From Clostridiales bacterium (GTDB taxonomy: Bacteria; Bacillota; Clostridia; Christensenellales; Aristaeellaceae): a stretch of 64,000 nt of DNA. Below, one piece after another: positions 46,569-57,072 of the stretch. Each line of letters opens with the position of its first letter. Position 1 is the stretch's first letter. The stretch spans positions 124,001-188,000 of the forward strand of contig SVHA01000002.1 in NCBI GenBank assembly GCA_015056085.1, in the 5' to 3' direction. The translations under genes and the position numbers were made by a program. The notes beneath the pieces are model-generated. The model was not told the DNA's origin and did not search any database. It saw nothing but the letters and a program-made list of their open reading frames with translations.

Positions 46569-47578
46569 TGGCCCACGGTGTTGTGATGTCCAGCCGGGTG
46601 CGCCTGGCCCGGAATTATGCGGATATTCCCTTTGACACCTCCCACCGGGAGGAACAGGCTGCCAGAAGCATCGCCCGTACCGCTAATGCCGTCAAACTGG
46701 TGCCGGAAGGCGAGGGCATGGTGCTCCTGCGGCTGCGGGACCTGAATGATATTGCTCTGAAAGCCCTGGAGGAAAGCCGGTGGATCAGCCGGGATTTGCT
46801 CAAGCACCCGGAAACCACCGCCGTGATGCTCAGGGAAGAAGACGGCGTGTCCATCATGCTCAATGAGGACGATCACGTCCGCATTCAGGCGGCAACGCCG
46901 GGGCTGGACTTGCTCGCAGCCTCCGCCGGGTGCTTCCGCATGGAGGACGCCCTGGCACGACAGGTATCCTTCGCCTATGATGAAAACCTGGGCTACCTCA
47001 CCGCCTGCCCCACCAATGCGGGCACGGGCATGAGGGCGTCGGTGGTGATGCACCTGCCCATGCTCAACAGGGAAAAGCAGATGGGCAACGTGGCCCAGAT
47101 GCTCACCAAGATCGGCCTGACCATTCGAGGTGTGTACGGCGAGGGCGCTGAGGCCCTGGGCGATGTGTACCAGGTGTCCAATCAGGCGGCGCTGGGCCGC
47201 ACAGAGCAGGATCTGCTGCGCATGGTGCAGGCCGCCGGCGAGCAGCTCACCGGCATGGAACGGGCCCTGCGGGAAAAGGCCATGGCCAACAACCGCCTGG
47301 ATCTGGAAGACGGCGTCTTCCGTGCCTGGGGCGTGCTGCGGTATGCAAGGGTGCTGCCCATGGGCGAAATGTTCCGCCACTGGTCGCAGGTGCGCATGGG
47401 CGCCGCTATGGGGCTTTTGCCGGTAGAACTGCCGGTGGTGGATGAAACGCTGGAACAGGCTCTGCCGGGGCATCTGGCCCAGTGGGCGGAAAGGCCCCTT
47501 ACAGGCCGAAAGCAGGATGAAGTCCGGGCCCAGCGGGTCAGGGCGATGCTCAGACTGACAAGCAAAGCAGGAGCGTGA
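46568..47578 (+). CDS. mcsB: Protein-arginine kinase McsB
   Basis: 336-aa phosphagen-kinase-fold enzyme that phosphorylates arginines to mark proteins for ClpCP and inactivates CtsR. SSRVRLARNYADIPF near the N-terminus, CPTNAGTGMRASVVMHLP near residue 150 and the substrate-loop region are present. The N-terminus is about 20 residues shorter than in Bacillus, lacking the first helix. It overlaps mcsA by one base. Confidence 0.95.
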   Translation: MAHGVVMSSRVRLARNYADIPFDTSHREEQAARSIARTANAVKLVPEGEGMVLLRLRDLNDIALKALEESRWISRDLLKHPETTAVMLREEDGVSIMLNEDDHVRIQAATPGLDLLAASAGCFRMEDALARQVSFAYDENLGYLTACPTNAGTGMRASVVMHLPMLNREKQMGNVAQMLTKIGLTIRGVYGEGAEALGDVYQVSNQAALGRTEQDLLRMVQAAGEQLTGMERALREKAMANNRLDLEDGVFRAWGVLRYARVLPMGEMFRHWSQVRMGAAMGLLPVELPVVDETLEQALPGHLAQWAERPLTGRKQDEVRAQRVRAMLRLTSKAGA

Positions 47579-47582
47579 TGAT

Positions 47583-50066
47583 ATGGCTTTATTCGGACGA
47601 TTGACGGAGCGGGCGCAGCGGGTGCTCAATGCGGCGCAGATGATGGCGGCGGAACTTCACCGCCCTGTCATCAGCACGGAGCATATTCTGCTGGGACTGC
47701 TCAAGGAGGACAGCGGCACGCCGGAAGCGGTGTCTGACCGGATGAACTTCCAGCAGGTGCTGGAGATGATTCGCCGCCGCTCCAGCGAAAACGGCGAGAT
47801 GCTCATGGGCAGGCCTCGTTTTGAACTGACGCCCCGGGCGAAAAAACTGCTGGAAACGGCGGTGATGGAATCCAGGCGGCTGGGCAAATCGATTGTCAGC
47901 AGCGAGCACCTGTGGCTGGCCATGCTGGCGATGGAAGACGGGATGCCGGGCGGCCTGATGCGGGAGATGGGCGTGGACCTGAAACTGGCAAGGGAGCAGA
48001 TTCTCACGGGGCTGCGTCAGCCACGCCTGCAGTTGCCCCAGATGCCCTTCAGCGAGGAATCCACCCCCAAGGAAAACGACTCCATGCTGGAAAAATACTG
48101 CCGTGACCTGACCCGGGCGGCCCGTCAGGGCGAACTGGACCCGGTCATTGGCCGGGACACGGAGATTCAGCGGCTGATTCAGATTCTCATTCGCCGCACA
48201 AAGAACAACCCCGTGCTCATCGGCGAGCCCGGCGTGGGCAAAAGCGCCGTGGTGGAGGGGCTGTCCCAGCGGATTGTGGACGGCAACATCCCCGAAATGC
48301 TCACCGGCAAGCGGGTGATGTCCCTGGACATCGGCAGCCTGGTGGCCGGCAGCAAGTACCGGGGCGAGTTTGAAGAGCGCCTCAAAACTGCCATGGATGA
48401 AATCCGCAAAAGCGGCGACGTGCTTCTGTTCATCGACGAGATGCACACCATCGTGGGCGCCGGCGCTGCTGAAGGCAGTCTGGATGCGGCCAATATTCTG
48501 AAACCCGCCCTGGCCCGTGGCGAAGTGCAGTGCATCGGCGCCACCACGCTGGATGAATACCGCAAGCACATCGAAAAGGATGCAGCGCTGGAAAGGCGCT
48601 TTCAGCCGGTGCAGGTGGGCGAGCCCACCGCTGAAGAGACCCTGGCGATTCTCCACGGCCTCCGGGACCGCTATGAGGCCCATCACAAGGTGCATATCAC
48701 CGATGAGGCGCTGCAGGCCGCCGTACATCTCTCCAGCCGGTACATTGCCGACCGCTGTCTGCCGGACAAGGCCATCGACCTGATGGACGAGGCTGCCTCC
48801 CGGGTGCGGATTCAGGCTTACACCGCCCCGCCGGACGTCAAGGAGCAGGAAAAGCAGCTGGAAGGCGTACTGCTGGAAAAGAAGGCCGCCATTGATGCTC
48901 AGGATTACGAGGCGGCGGCGAGATTCCGGGACAGGGAGCGGGAACTGCGGGAGGAAATCGCCCGCCTGCGGGACAAGTGGAACGCCAGCCAGTCTTCCTC
49001 CGGCGATGTGGTCACCCAGGATGATATCGCTGCGGTGGTGTCCGGCTGGACGGGGATTCCCGTGAAGAAAATGACCCAGGGCGAGGCCGATCGCCTGATG
49101 CACCTGGAAGACGTGCTGCATCAGCGGGTGATCGGGCAGGAGGAAGCCATCAGCGCCGTCAGCCGGGCGATTCGCCGGGCACGGGCGGGCCTGAAGGACC
49201 CCAAGCGACCCATCGGCAGCTTTATTTTCCTGGGTCCCACCGGCGTGGGCAAGACGGAGCTGTGCCGGGCGCTGGGCGAGGCCATGTTTGGCGATGAAAA
49301 TGCCGTCATCCGTGTGGACATGAGCGAATACATGGAAAAGCACGCCGTGTCCCGGCTGGTGGGCTCGCCCCCCGGCTATGTGGGCTATGAGGAAGGCGGC
49401 CAGCTGACGGAAGCCGTGCGCCGCAAGCCTTACAGCGTGGTGCTGCTGGACGAGGTGGAAAAAGCCCACCCCGATGTGTTCAATATGCTTTTGCAGATTC
49501 TGGAAGATGGCCGCCTGACGGACAATACCGGTAGGGTGGTGTCCTTCAAGAACACCGTGATTGTCATGACCAGCAATGCCGGCGCCCATCAGATTGGCAG
49601 CGGCAGGAGCCTGGGTTTTGGTGGCAGGGCGCTGGCGGATGAAGCCAACTATGAGGCCATGAAGGGCTCCGTAATGAAGGAAGTCAAGGATGTATTCCGT
49701 CCTGAATTCATCAACCGCGTGGACGAACTGATTGTCTTCCATGCCCTGACGGAGCAGGATATCAGCCGCATTGCGGATTTGATGCTCACCCAGGTGGCGG
49801 ACAGGCTCAGGGAGCGGGACATTCGCCTCAACTGGACGGAGGATGTGGCCCAGGAACTGGCCCGTCAGGGCTATGACCCCAAATTTGGCGCACGCCCGCT
49901 TCGGCGGCTGATTCAGCGCACGGTGGAGGACACCATGAGCGAGGAGTTGCTCCTGGGCAGGATTGCCCTGGGGGATGATGTGTCTCTCGTGGTGGAGGAC
50001 GGCAGGATTGCCGTCAAGGGCGTCAAAAAGACGAAGAAGCGCACCCGCAAGGTGGTACGCGCATGA
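47583..50066 (+). CDS. clpC: ATP-dependent Clp protease ATP-binding subunit ClpC
   Basis: 827-aa Hsp100 unfoldase that feeds ClpP. Order: double Clp N-domain (about 5-140), AAA1 with GEPGVGKS near 214, UVR/coiled-coil linker (about 415-460; [21 protein letters not shown]), AAA2 with GPTGVGKTE near 551, and C-terminal ClpB-D2-small domain with [15 protein letters not shown] basic tail ([13 protein letters not shown]) ends the protein. No clpP is in the window. The TGA stop is followed at once by a CCAAAGGGC hairpin. Confidence 0.97.
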   Translation: MALFGRLTERAQRVLNAAQMMAAELHRPVISTEHILLGLLKEDSGTPEAVSDRMNFQQVLEMIRRRSSENGEMLMGRPRFELTPRAKKLLETAVMESRRLGKSIVSSEHLWLAMLAMEDGMPGGLMREMGVDLKLAREQILTGLRQPRLQLPQMPFSEESTPKENDSMLEKYCRDLTRAARQGELDPVIGRDTEIQRLIQILIRRTKNNPVLIGEPGVGKSAVVEGLSQRIVDGNIPEMLTGKRVMSLDIGSLVAGSKYRGEFEERLKTAMDEIRKSGDVLLFIDEMHTIVGAGAAEGSLDAANILKPALARGEVQCIGATTLDEYRKHIEKDAALERRFQPVQVGEPTAEETLAILHGLRDRYEAHHKVHITDEALQAAVHLSSRYIADRCLPDKAIDLMDEAASRVRIQAYTAPPDVKEQEKQLEGVLLEKKAAIDAQDYEAAARFRDRERELREEIARLRDKWNASQSSSGDVVTQDDIAAVVSGWTGIPVKKMTQGEADRLMHLEDVLHQRVIGQEEAISAVSRAIRRARAGLKDPKRPIGSFIFLGPTGVGKTELCRALGEAMFGDENAVIRVDMSEYMEKHAVSRLVGSPPGYVGYEEGGQLTEAVRRKPYSVVLLDEVEKAHPDVFNMLLQILEDGRLTDNTGRVVSFKNTVIVMTSNAGAHQIGSGRSLGFGGRALADEANYEAMKGSVMKEVKDVFRPEFINRVDELIVFHALTEQDISRIADLMLTQVADRLRERDIRLNWTEDVAQELARQGYDPKFGARPLRRLIQRTVEDTMSEELLLGRIALGDDVSLVVEDGRIAVKGVKKTKKRTRKVVRA

Positions 50067-51630
50067 CCAAAGGGCTTTGCCCTTTTGCGGGGCGTTGCCC
50101 CGCACCCCAGCAGGGGCTCCGCCCCTGCACCCCCACCAAAGGGCTTTGCCCTTTGGAAACCCAGTCGGGGGCGCTGCCCCCGACACCCCCGCAAGGGCCA
50201 TCGGCCCTTGACCCATCACCCGGAAATCCTAAAGGATTTCCGGGGTGTTTTGTTTTGGAGTAGTCTTGTGGATTGGGCTTGCCTTTACCGGGGCAACCAG
50301 GGGGCTTTCCGATCGCCCCCTGGACCCCTTCGGATGCAAGTAGTCTTATTTGGCCATTGACCCATTACCCGGAAATGCAGAAGGATTTCCGGGGATTTCT
50401 TTTTTCGAGTAGTTTTGTACATTTGACTTGTCTTTCCAGCAACAACCAGGGGGCTTTCCGGTCGGTCCGCCTCCGCTTCGCTTCGGAAACTCGCCTTCGG
50501 CGACTGCCCACTGGGCAGTTCGTTTCCCCTGGACCCCTTCGGCTTGACCCCTACCGGCAATCTTGAGCAAGCAACAAAGGAAAAACCGTTCCTCCAACAA
50601 GCAGGTTACAACTCTAAACAAGAGATGGGACTTCGAAGGTTTCCAAAGGGCGATCGGAAAGCCCTTTGGTCGCCCGTGAGGGCGAAACCCCACCTTGCAC
50701 AAAAACATACTTTCAAAGGAGAAATCCACACACAAAAAATCCCCCAAGCCTTTGGGCTTGGGGTGATGGGTTAAGGGCCAAATAAGACTACTTGCATCCG
50801 AAGGATCCCAAAGGGCGATCGGAAAGCCCTTTGGTCGCCCGTGAGGGCGAAACCTTTCCTTGCAAGGGGTAGCGCCTGATGATTGTTCTTTCTCAAGCCT
50901 GAGAAAGAACCAAAGAGGGCCAGAGGGGGTGTCTCAATTCATCCCACCCGGAGACACCCCCTCTGGACTCCCCCCTTTCCCCCGGTCAATAGGAGTTATT
51001 TAATTGAGTTACCCACAAACGCCTCGCAGGGGCGGCCCGTTTCGGGGTCGCTCCGATGGAGTCCGTGTGCGGCGACGGAGCGCCGCACGCCGGAACTGTT
51101 GTAGAGGAGCGGGCACGAAGTGTGCTTCGGTTTGTTGCCGGAACAGGGCAATCCCTCAGTCAAAAATCAGAGATTTTTGCCAGCTCCCTTTACACAAGGG
51201 AGCCTATTTTGTGCCGCTGCTAAATTGTCCTTTATGGCAAGGCTTTGCTTGTAAGATGAGGGTTTCGCCCTCACGGGCGACCAAAGGGCTTTCCGATCGC
51301 CCTTTGGGATCCTTCGGGCTCCCTTCGGATGGAGGAATATTGGTCTGATTGGAGAAGGAACAGTTTTCCTTTGTTGCTTGCTCAAGATTGTTGGTAGGGG
51401 TCAAGCCGAAGGGGTCCAGGGGGCGATCGGAAAGCCCCCTGGTTCTCTCATAAAAGACAAGTCTCAACTATAAGACTTCTCCAAAAAAGAACACCCCGAA
51501 GTCCAACGGACTTCGGGTAAAGGGTCAAGGGGCAATGCCCCTTGCGGGGGTGTCGGGGGCAGCGCCCCCCCGACAGGGGGTCCAGGGGGCATAGCCCCCT
51601 GGTGGGTTTCCAAAGGGCGAAGCCCTTTGG
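50067..51630. repeat. Intergenic hairpin-repeat cluster 4 (largest, both ends anchored on stop codons)
   Basis: Left array from the clpC stop (50067-50210) closes in CCGGAAATCC/GGATTTCCGG plus GGTGTTTTGTTTT. The core has a CCAGGGGGC...GATCG palindrome (50299-50325), a second GGAAATGC/GGATTTCC terminator-like hairpin, the long variant palindrome (about 50448-50545), two GTCGCCC-type cores (50640-50690, 50810-50855), palindrome cassette copy 2 (inverted), another core pair (51260-51440), and a right array (51494-51630) that runs to the htrA stop. No gene is seen over 1.56 kb. Confidence 0.88.
50885..51107 (-). repeat. Palindrome cassette, copy 2 (inverted)
   Basis: Same unit as at 37541-37753, in the opposite orientation. 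The terminal palindrome (50885-50910) has one mismatch at its centre (CAAGCC instead of CAGGCC). The 16-bp-arm hairpin CCAGAGGGGGTGTCTC is intact. Confidence 0.85.
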
Positions 51631-52932
51631 TCACTGGCTGATGGCATCCACCACTTCCAGCGTCACTTCCGTGTCAATGTACTCGCCTTCGGGCACTTCG
51701 TCGCCCCACTGGTTGGAGTTTTCGATGCCGGGCACACGATAGAACTTGATCTTCAGCACATCGCCGGCCTTGTGCTGGCCGATGATCTCCTGCAGCTGGG
51801 AGGGCTCCGTAATAATGACGTCGTCCACATCCACAATGATGTCGCCCGCCTGAATGCCGGCCTTGTCAGCGGGGCCGTTTTGATCCACCTCGGTGACGTA
51901 CACGCCGTTAGGCACATCGCCGTTGCGGACGGCGGAGTGGTTGGGATTCAGGCCCGTCATGGTGATGCCCATGCGGGGCTTGCCGGTCAGATCATGGTCA
52001 TTGTCGGCGGTCTGCTCGTCGTCCGTTTCGATTTCTTCCGGGGGAACCAGTTCCACCTTGTTGTTCAGCACATCTTCCAGCAGCGGCTTGGCGGCGTTGA
52101 TGGGAATGCACATACCGATGCCTTCCACGGTGGCGCCGGAATAGATGGAGCCGCTGTACTTCAGGGTGGGGATGCCCATCAGTTCGCCGGTGACGGAGAA
52201 CATACCGCCGCCGGAGTTGCCGTTGTTGATGGCGGCGTCTGTCTGAATCATGGAGTTGACGGTGGTCTGGCGGCGGCCATACTTGTCCGTGGAGTTGGAC
52301 TCAATGCCGCGGTTGAGGGCGGACACAATGCCCACGGTCACCGTGTTGGACAATTCCGCGCTCAGGGGATTGCCGATGCAGATGGCCCAGTCGCCCACCC
52401 GAAGGGTGTCGCTGTCGCCCAGTTTCACGGGTTTGAGGGTCAGTTTGGGCGCATACAGCACGGCCACGTCCACGTTTTCGTCATAGGTGACCAGGGAAGC
52501 GGCGTATTCGGTGGTCTTGCCGCTGTCGTCAGTGACAGAAATGCTCAGGCGGGAAGCGTCTTCCACCACGTGGAAGTTGGTCAGAACGATGCCGTTGCCT
52601 ACCACCACGCCGGAGCCGGTGCTGGACAGCATTTCCTTTTCGACGCTGCTGCTGCCTCCGCTGCTGCCGCCAAAGCCGAAGTCAAAGCCAAAGCCGAAGG
52701 GGTCGCTGTAATAAGGGTAGCCGGAGGACTGGCGATACATCTGATAATTGTTCACACCGATGACGCTGCCGCGCACTTCTTCAATAGCGGCGGTGAAGGG
52801 GCTGGTGACTACCACGGTCTGCTGTTCAGCCTGAGCGGCTCCGTCCACGGTGGACGTCATGGCCGAGCCGATCATCACGCAGCAAAGGCACAGGGCGATA
52901 CTGCCCAGAACACGACGGATACGGATACTCAT
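51631..52932 (-). CDS. HtrA/DegP-like serine protease with PDZ domain
   Basis: 433-aa membrane-anchored quality-control protease. N-terminal signal/anchor (about 5-28), a Ser/Gly-rich linker, trypsin-like domain with His in LTNFHVVED (about 118), Asp in DVAVLYA (about 152) and Ser in NNGNSGGG (about 237), and one PDZ domain (about 325-420; GVYVTEVDQNGPADKAGIQAGDIIVDVD). Start at 52932 (MSIRIRR) is 7 bases after GGAGG. Upstream, 52933-53081 holds a CCACGGA/TCCGTGG hairpin and a TATAAT at 53010-53015 (minus) without a clear -35. The TGA stop abuts a repeat hairpin. Confidence 0.94.
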   Translation of the reverse strand: MSIRIRRVLGSIALCLCCVMIGSAMTSTVDGAAQAEQQTVVVTSPFTAAIEEVRGSVIGVNNYQMYRQSSGYPYYSDPFGFGFDFGFGGSSGGSSSVEKEMLSSTGSGVVVGNGIVLTNFHVVEDASRLSISVTDDSGKTTEYAASLVTYDENVDVAVLYAPKLTLKPVKLGDSDTLRVGDWAICIGNPLSAELSNTVTVGIVSALNRGIESNSTDKYGRRQTTVNSMIQTDAAINNGNSGGGMFSVTGELMGIPTLKYSGSIYSGATVEGIGMCIPINAAKPLLEDVLNNKVELVPPEEIETDDEQTADNDHDLTGKPRMGITMTGLNPNHSAVRNGDVPNGVYVTEVDQNGPADKAGIQAGDIIVDVDDVIITEPSQLQEIIGQHKAGDVLKIKFYRVPGIENSNQWGDEVPEGEYIDTEVTLEVVDAISQ

Positions 52933-53081
52933 GTACATACCTCCTCAAAAAATAAATGGGAATTAGAGGGCCACGGAAGAATCATCCTCCGTGGGTTGTT
53001 GACAGTTGTATTATACAGCACATTTTTGTCCTGATTATGTCCAAATCATGAACAATTCAGAATATTTCGAAAATGGGCTGA

Positions 53082-54596
53082 TTATTCTGTGCAGAAAAGG
53101 GTGGAGAGCATTCCCATCAGCCACCCGCCCAGGATGGCAAAGAGCCTTGTATAGAAGGGCAAGGGGAAGAAGAATATCGCAAGGCCGACCATCGCCAGCC
53201 ACATCAGCCCCAGCCAGACGGTACCCATCCTGTCAGCGCTCAGGCGCAGCAGCAGGGGCAGCATGGCGCAGATCAGGCAGATCGACAGGGCGCTCACCGC
53301 ATAAGGAGCCATAGCCAGATGCAAAAACAGCGTCAGCGCCAAGCCCAGGGCACCGGGGCCAATCAGCGCCAGCGGGGTCACGGCGGTGCGGGCGGACAGG
53401 CAGAGGTGCAGCCCCAGTGCCATCAGGCAGAACATCAGCCAGACGAGGGGCGATACGCCGCTGATGAGGCAAATTGCCCACAGGGGGAGGAGCAGCCAGG
53501 TCATCACAGAGGCACGGCGGCGGGTGTCCCGCAGCCATTCCAGAGGCCGCAGGACAGGTGCGGCAAAGTCCCAGTGGCGGTCATCGGCAGGGGCAATGCA
53601 CAGCGCCGTGCCGGAAAGTGCCTTGGGGGAGACGATCACATCAGCGGAATAATCCGCATCCGGGGCCTGCAGGCGCATCCGCACTGCTGAAAGGCTCAAG
53701 GGCGCTGGGCAGGCGGGGTCAATGGGCTGCAGTTGCACCACCAGTCCGGCGTCCTGCAGGGTTTTCACGGCGTCGGGGGCGTCGGGGAGAATGCGGTCCC
53801 GCAGAACCACCGTGCCCAGATAAGTGGGGCCGGGCACGTTCAGCCCGGGATGCACGCAGCACAATCCCAGCAAGCGATGCCCCCGGCGGTCAAATTGATG
53901 CAGCGTTTCTTCCAGATGCAGACGTTCTTCGGGGGTGATTTTCTGCGCCTGATGATCAAAATGGCTGCCGCACAGGGCAAGCAAATCAAAGGCGTCGCCG
54001 CAGAAATAGGAGATGCGGTCAGCGCCGTCCTGCGCCACCACGCCGGGAATCGTTCCCAGCACGGTGTCGCCGCAGACGGGCTTCAAGGACACAAGCTGGT
54101 CGGGATTCATGTGCAGGCTGGTCAGATGACGGGTGAGAGCGTCGGATTCTTTTTTCTCCAGCAGGGGAGAAGTGTACGCCATGGCGCTCAGGAGCAGCAG
54201 CGTGTCGGGGGTGGCCCTTGTCAGGTTTGTGGGGCCGGAGGGCAGCAGCAGGTCAGCCACTTCCTTTTCGCCGCCGGTGACAAGGGCGGTGTCCACCACC
54301 ACCGTGCGGGCACGGAGCAGCTCGCTGCCGGGGGAGCGGGAATACTCCCACCCCGGAGACGGGGTCATGGTGCGGATCATGGTGACGATGCAGGCGATGA
54401 ACAGCACGCCCGCCGGCCCTGTGGGGAGAATCAGCACAATCCCCGGCAGGTCAGGCAGAAACAACTGGGCAGCGCACAGAAGGAGAAACACGCCGCCCAG
54501 GCCCACAAAGGGCGCCCAGTGGCGCAGGAGCGTCTGGCATAATCCGGGCAGAAAGGGGATGTCCGGCAGGGGAGTTAATCCGTTATTGCGGCGCAT
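53082..54596 (-). CDS. Degenerate P-type-ATPase-like membrane protein
   Basis: 504 aa. Two N-terminal TM helices (about 28-75), a soluble part of about 270 residues, then about five TM helices (about 355-500). The soluble part follows the P-type ATPase order: a DKTGT-like site replaced by VVDTALVTGGE (Asp102 kept, Lys and TGT lost), an N-domain-like LLLLSAMAYTSPLLEKKESDALTRHL, GTVVLRDRILPDAPDAVKTLQDAGL as in the P domain, and ADVIVSPKALSGTA before the last TM block. The actuator TGES motif and GDGxND motif are missing. It probably cannot pump ions and may be a pseudo-ATPase. GGAGG precedes the start. It is last in the GerMN/two-component operon. Confidence 0.6.
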   Translation of the reverse strand: MRRNNGLTPLPDIPFLPGLCQTLLRHWAPFVGLGGVFLLLCAAQLFLPDLPGIVLILPTGPAGVLFIACIVTMIRTMTPSPGWEYSRSPGSELLRARTVVVDTALVTGGEKEVADLLLPSGPTNLTRATPDTLLLLSAMAYTSPLLEKKESDALTRHLTSLHMNPDQLVSLKPVCGDTVLGTIPGVVAQDGADRISYFCGDAFDLLALCGSHFDHQAQKITPEERLHLEETLHQFDRRGHRLLGLCCVHPGLNVPGPTYLGTVVLRDRILPDAPDAVKTLQDAGLVVQLQPIDPACPAPLSLSAVRMRLQAPDADYSADVIVSPKALSGTALCIAPADDRHWDFAAPVLRPLEWLRDTRRRASVMTWLLLPLWAICLISGVSPLVWLMFCLMALGLHLCLSARTAVTPLALIGPGALGLALTLFLHLAMAPYAVSALSICLICAMLPLLLRLSADRMGTVWLGLMWLAMVGLAIFFFPLPFYTRLFAILGGWLMGMLSTLFCTE

Positions 54597-54631
54597 AAAA
54601 GCCTCCGGTGGAATCGGTCAGAATAACTGCG

Positions 54632-56119
54632 TTACGGTTGGACGGGCAGGACGAAGAAATCGCCGTCCCACACCACATCCTGCCCCAGGTCTGACAGCGC
54701 CTCGCCGCCGAAATAGTACCGCACACGGCGCACGTTCAGGCACGTTCCCAGGGCAGAGGTGATGCTGCGGCACATCATCTGCTGATTCATGCCGCTGCCT
54801 TTGATGATGTCTGCTGTGCGACCGCTGAAGTGCACAAGCAGCGTGTCGCCCTGCACCGACAGGCCCAGGATGTCTGCATCCGTCAGACCTTCGGGGGTCA
54901 GGCGGTCAGTGTTTTGCGGCGCATCGCCAAAGAGTTTCAGCAGAATCCTTCGGGGGGAATAGGCCTCCCCCTGGGGGAAGAACACCGTCAGAGGCATCAG
55001 CAGGCCGTTTTGCGGGAAGAGCAGGGAGCGGCTTTCCAGGATGAAGGGGGCGTAATCCGCCCGGGTCATGACGCCGCCGGGGAAGAGCATGCTGCCGAAG
55101 GTGGGGTGAATCACGCTGGTGATGCGGTTCTGCCCCGCCTGAATCTGCACAGACTGCAACGAGGGAATGAAGGTGGTCAGGGTGCAGGTGAGGGCGGCAT
55201 AGAGGCACGCCGGCTCAATGGATGCCTGACGCAGGCGGCTTTCCAGATCGGCAGGGAAGTGCAGGGTGATGCGCCGCGCACCGCCGGTGACGGCAATCAC
55301 TTCGGGAGCGGCGGTCATGTCCATGGACAGGGACGCAAGGGGCGCAAAGAGGGGATTACTTGAGCCGGAGAACAGGGCGTTCACCAGTCCCTGGGCCAAC
55401 TGGGCAGGGGACTGTCCCGGGAAGGTGAGGCTGCGGACTTCCGGCATGACGCCGCTGCCGTCCGCCAGCGGGAAATACAGGGAACAGGCGGCGGTGAGTG
55501 GCGCGCTGTCGGCAGAAGCGCCCACGGCGGGCCGCCGGGATTCCACCGATCGCCACAGGACGGGCAGCGTCTGGGCGGTGCTGGGCAGGAGGCATCCGGC
55601 GGGCAGATGGCCGCTGATGTCCAGCGCCGGGGCCTGACCGGCCACCAGCACGTTCACCGCATCGATGCCGGGCAGTTCGTCCAGCGTGGCGGACAGGGAC
55701 AGGCACAGGGTGTAATACTCCCGGGCGTCCATCAGCAGCGCCGAGGTGGACAGATGCACCGTGCATACGCCGCCGGAAATCTCAATGGGCGTGTTGCCCA
55801 CAAGGGTCAGGGGCATGGGGGCGACGGTGCGCGTCAAAATGGCCCTGACCACCGTTTCGGCAGGATGCCGTCCCCGGTTGCTTTGCAGGGGCACATACTG
55901 GCACAGGAGATGCTCTCCGGCGCTGTCGGGCAGATACAGGGCGAAAGTTTCCTCCGCCATCAGGGCCGCGTCGCCCACAGGGGGTGTGTTGCCATCCACC
56001 GCCGGGGAGAGGGTGGCCACGGGGTCAGCCTGTTCTTCCACCGGGGCAGGGGAGGGCGCACAGGCAGACAGCGCCAGACAGGAAATCATCATCAGGCACA
56101 AAAGGCGTTTTTTCATCAT
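54632..56119 (-). CDS. GerMN-domain lipoprotein (large)
   Basis: 495-aa predicted lipoprotein (lipobox LSAC, Cys20) with two GerMN-like domains: about 55-165 (FALYLPDSAGEHLLCQYVPL, ETVVRAILT) and about 205-320 (SLYFPLADGSGVMPEVRSL, PAQLAQGLVNALF). The C-terminal part is a beta-rich domain. GerMN occurs in the spore germination/sporulation protein GerM and in LpqB-like lipoproteins near two-component systems. GGAGG precedes the ATG; 4-base overlap with the upstream gene. Confidence 0.82.
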   Translation of the reverse strand: MMKKRLLCLMMISCLALSACAPSPAPVEEQADPVATLSPAVDGNTPPVGDAALMAEETFALYLPDSAGEHLLCQYVPLQSNRGRHPAETVVRAILTRTVAPMPLTLVGNTPIEISGGVCTVHLSTSALLMDAREYYTLCLSLSATLDELPGIDAVNVLVAGQAPALDISGHLPAGCLLPSTAQTLPVLWRSVESRRPAVGASADSAPLTAACSLYFPLADGSGVMPEVRSLTFPGQSPAQLAQGLVNALFSGSSNPLFAPLASLSMDMTAAPEVIAVTGGARRITLHFPADLESRLRQASIEPACLYAALTCTLTTFIPSLQSVQIQAGQNRITSVIHPTFGSMLFPGGVMTRADYAPFILESRSLLFPQNGLLMPLTVFFPQGEAYSPRRILLKLFGDAPQNTDRLTPEGLTDADILGLSVQGDTLLVHFSGRTADIIKGSGMNQQMMCRSITSALGTCLNVRRVRYYFGGEALSDLGQDVVWDGDFFVLPVQP

Positions 56120-57072
56120 GGAGACACCTCCGCCGTCAGGGACAGAAGGTCATGGGCGTCCATTTTCCACAAGCCGCCGGAGAAATACAGGCGCATCACC
56201 CGGGGCTGGGAAGCAGTTCCGGGGATGTCCAGCTGGACGGTGAAAGTGGCCCTGTTGTCGTTGATGGAAGGCCCGGAGAAGGCGAAATCCGTCAGGTGGG
56301 GCAGGTTGTCCGCTTGGGCGGTAAAGGCGGCGTCTTCGCCCGAAAGGAGATACCGGGTCAGGCGCTGCCAGCTGCGCTGCTGCCACAGGGTGAGAATCAT
56401 CTGCAGGGAGTTGTCGGGGGTCAGGAGCAGATCGTCTCTGCGGGTGAGCAGTTCAGCGGGGGAGGCGTCGCTGCTGCCGGGCTGATAGTAATTCCGGCGC
56501 AGACGCAGGCTGTCGGTGGCAGCGGATTGCTCCACCAGCACACAGACCTGATCGGCGTCACAGTTTTCCGTCAGCGTGGCGGCCAGTGCCTGCATACACA
56601 GCTGGCGCCGCAGGGGCACTTCCGTTTTCCAGAAGGCGTCCTCCTGCCAGGCGGCGGGCTCGTCAGGATAAGCGCTCAGAATTTCCTTGGAGAAGGTGAC
56701 GAAGATCGTCCGGCCCTGATGCACCGTGGAAAGCACCCGGGTGCCCGCAGGGAACAGGCCGGAGAGATGCCCCGAGGACGTGCCGGGGCCTGCAATCAGC
56801 GCCTCGGTGAGCGTCCTCTCCAAAGGCATGGAGGCAGAAGACGCCACCGCGCGGGTTTCGCTGGCCAGGCACGGCTCATCCAGATAGCGGAAATACAGGG
56901 TCGCTTCGTTTCCCCGGGGGAAGCGGTCTTCTTCGCCGGGCAGAGGCAGCACCGTGTCCGCATGGGGCACAAGGGTGGAAACGGCTTCTTCCAGGGGATC
57001 GGCGGGCATGGTGCAGCCGCCCAGGGTCATCACTGCCAGCAGTAGGGCCAGCAATTGCCAGAAACGCCTCAC
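56116..57072 (-). CDS. GerMN-domain lipoprotein (small)
   Basis: 318-aa lipoprotein (lipobox LGGC, Cys20) with one GerMN domain (about 50-175; ATLYFRYLDEPCLASETRAV, LTEALIAGPG, TRVLSTVHQGRTIFVTFSKE) and a C-terminal beta domain. It resembles the Actinobacteria LpqB, which works with the MtrAB two-component pair. It overlaps the kinase gene by 4 bases, so kinase and lipoproteins are coupled. Confidence 0.82.
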   Translation of the reverse strand: MRRFWQLLALLLAVMTLGGCTMPADPLEEAVSTLVPHADTVLPLPGEEDRFPRGNEATLYFRYLDEPCLASETRAVASSASMPLERTLTEALIAGPGTSSGHLSGLFPAGTRVLSTVHQGRTIFVTFSKEILSAYPDEPAAWQEDAFWKTEVPLRRQLCMQALAATLTENCDADQVCVLVEQSAATDSLRLRRNYYQPGSSDASPAELLTRRDDLLLTPDNSLQMILTLWQQRSWQRLTRYLLSGEDAAFTAQADNLPHLTDFAFSGPSINDNRATFTVQLDIPGTASQPRVMRLYFSGGLWKMDAHDLLSLTAEVSP

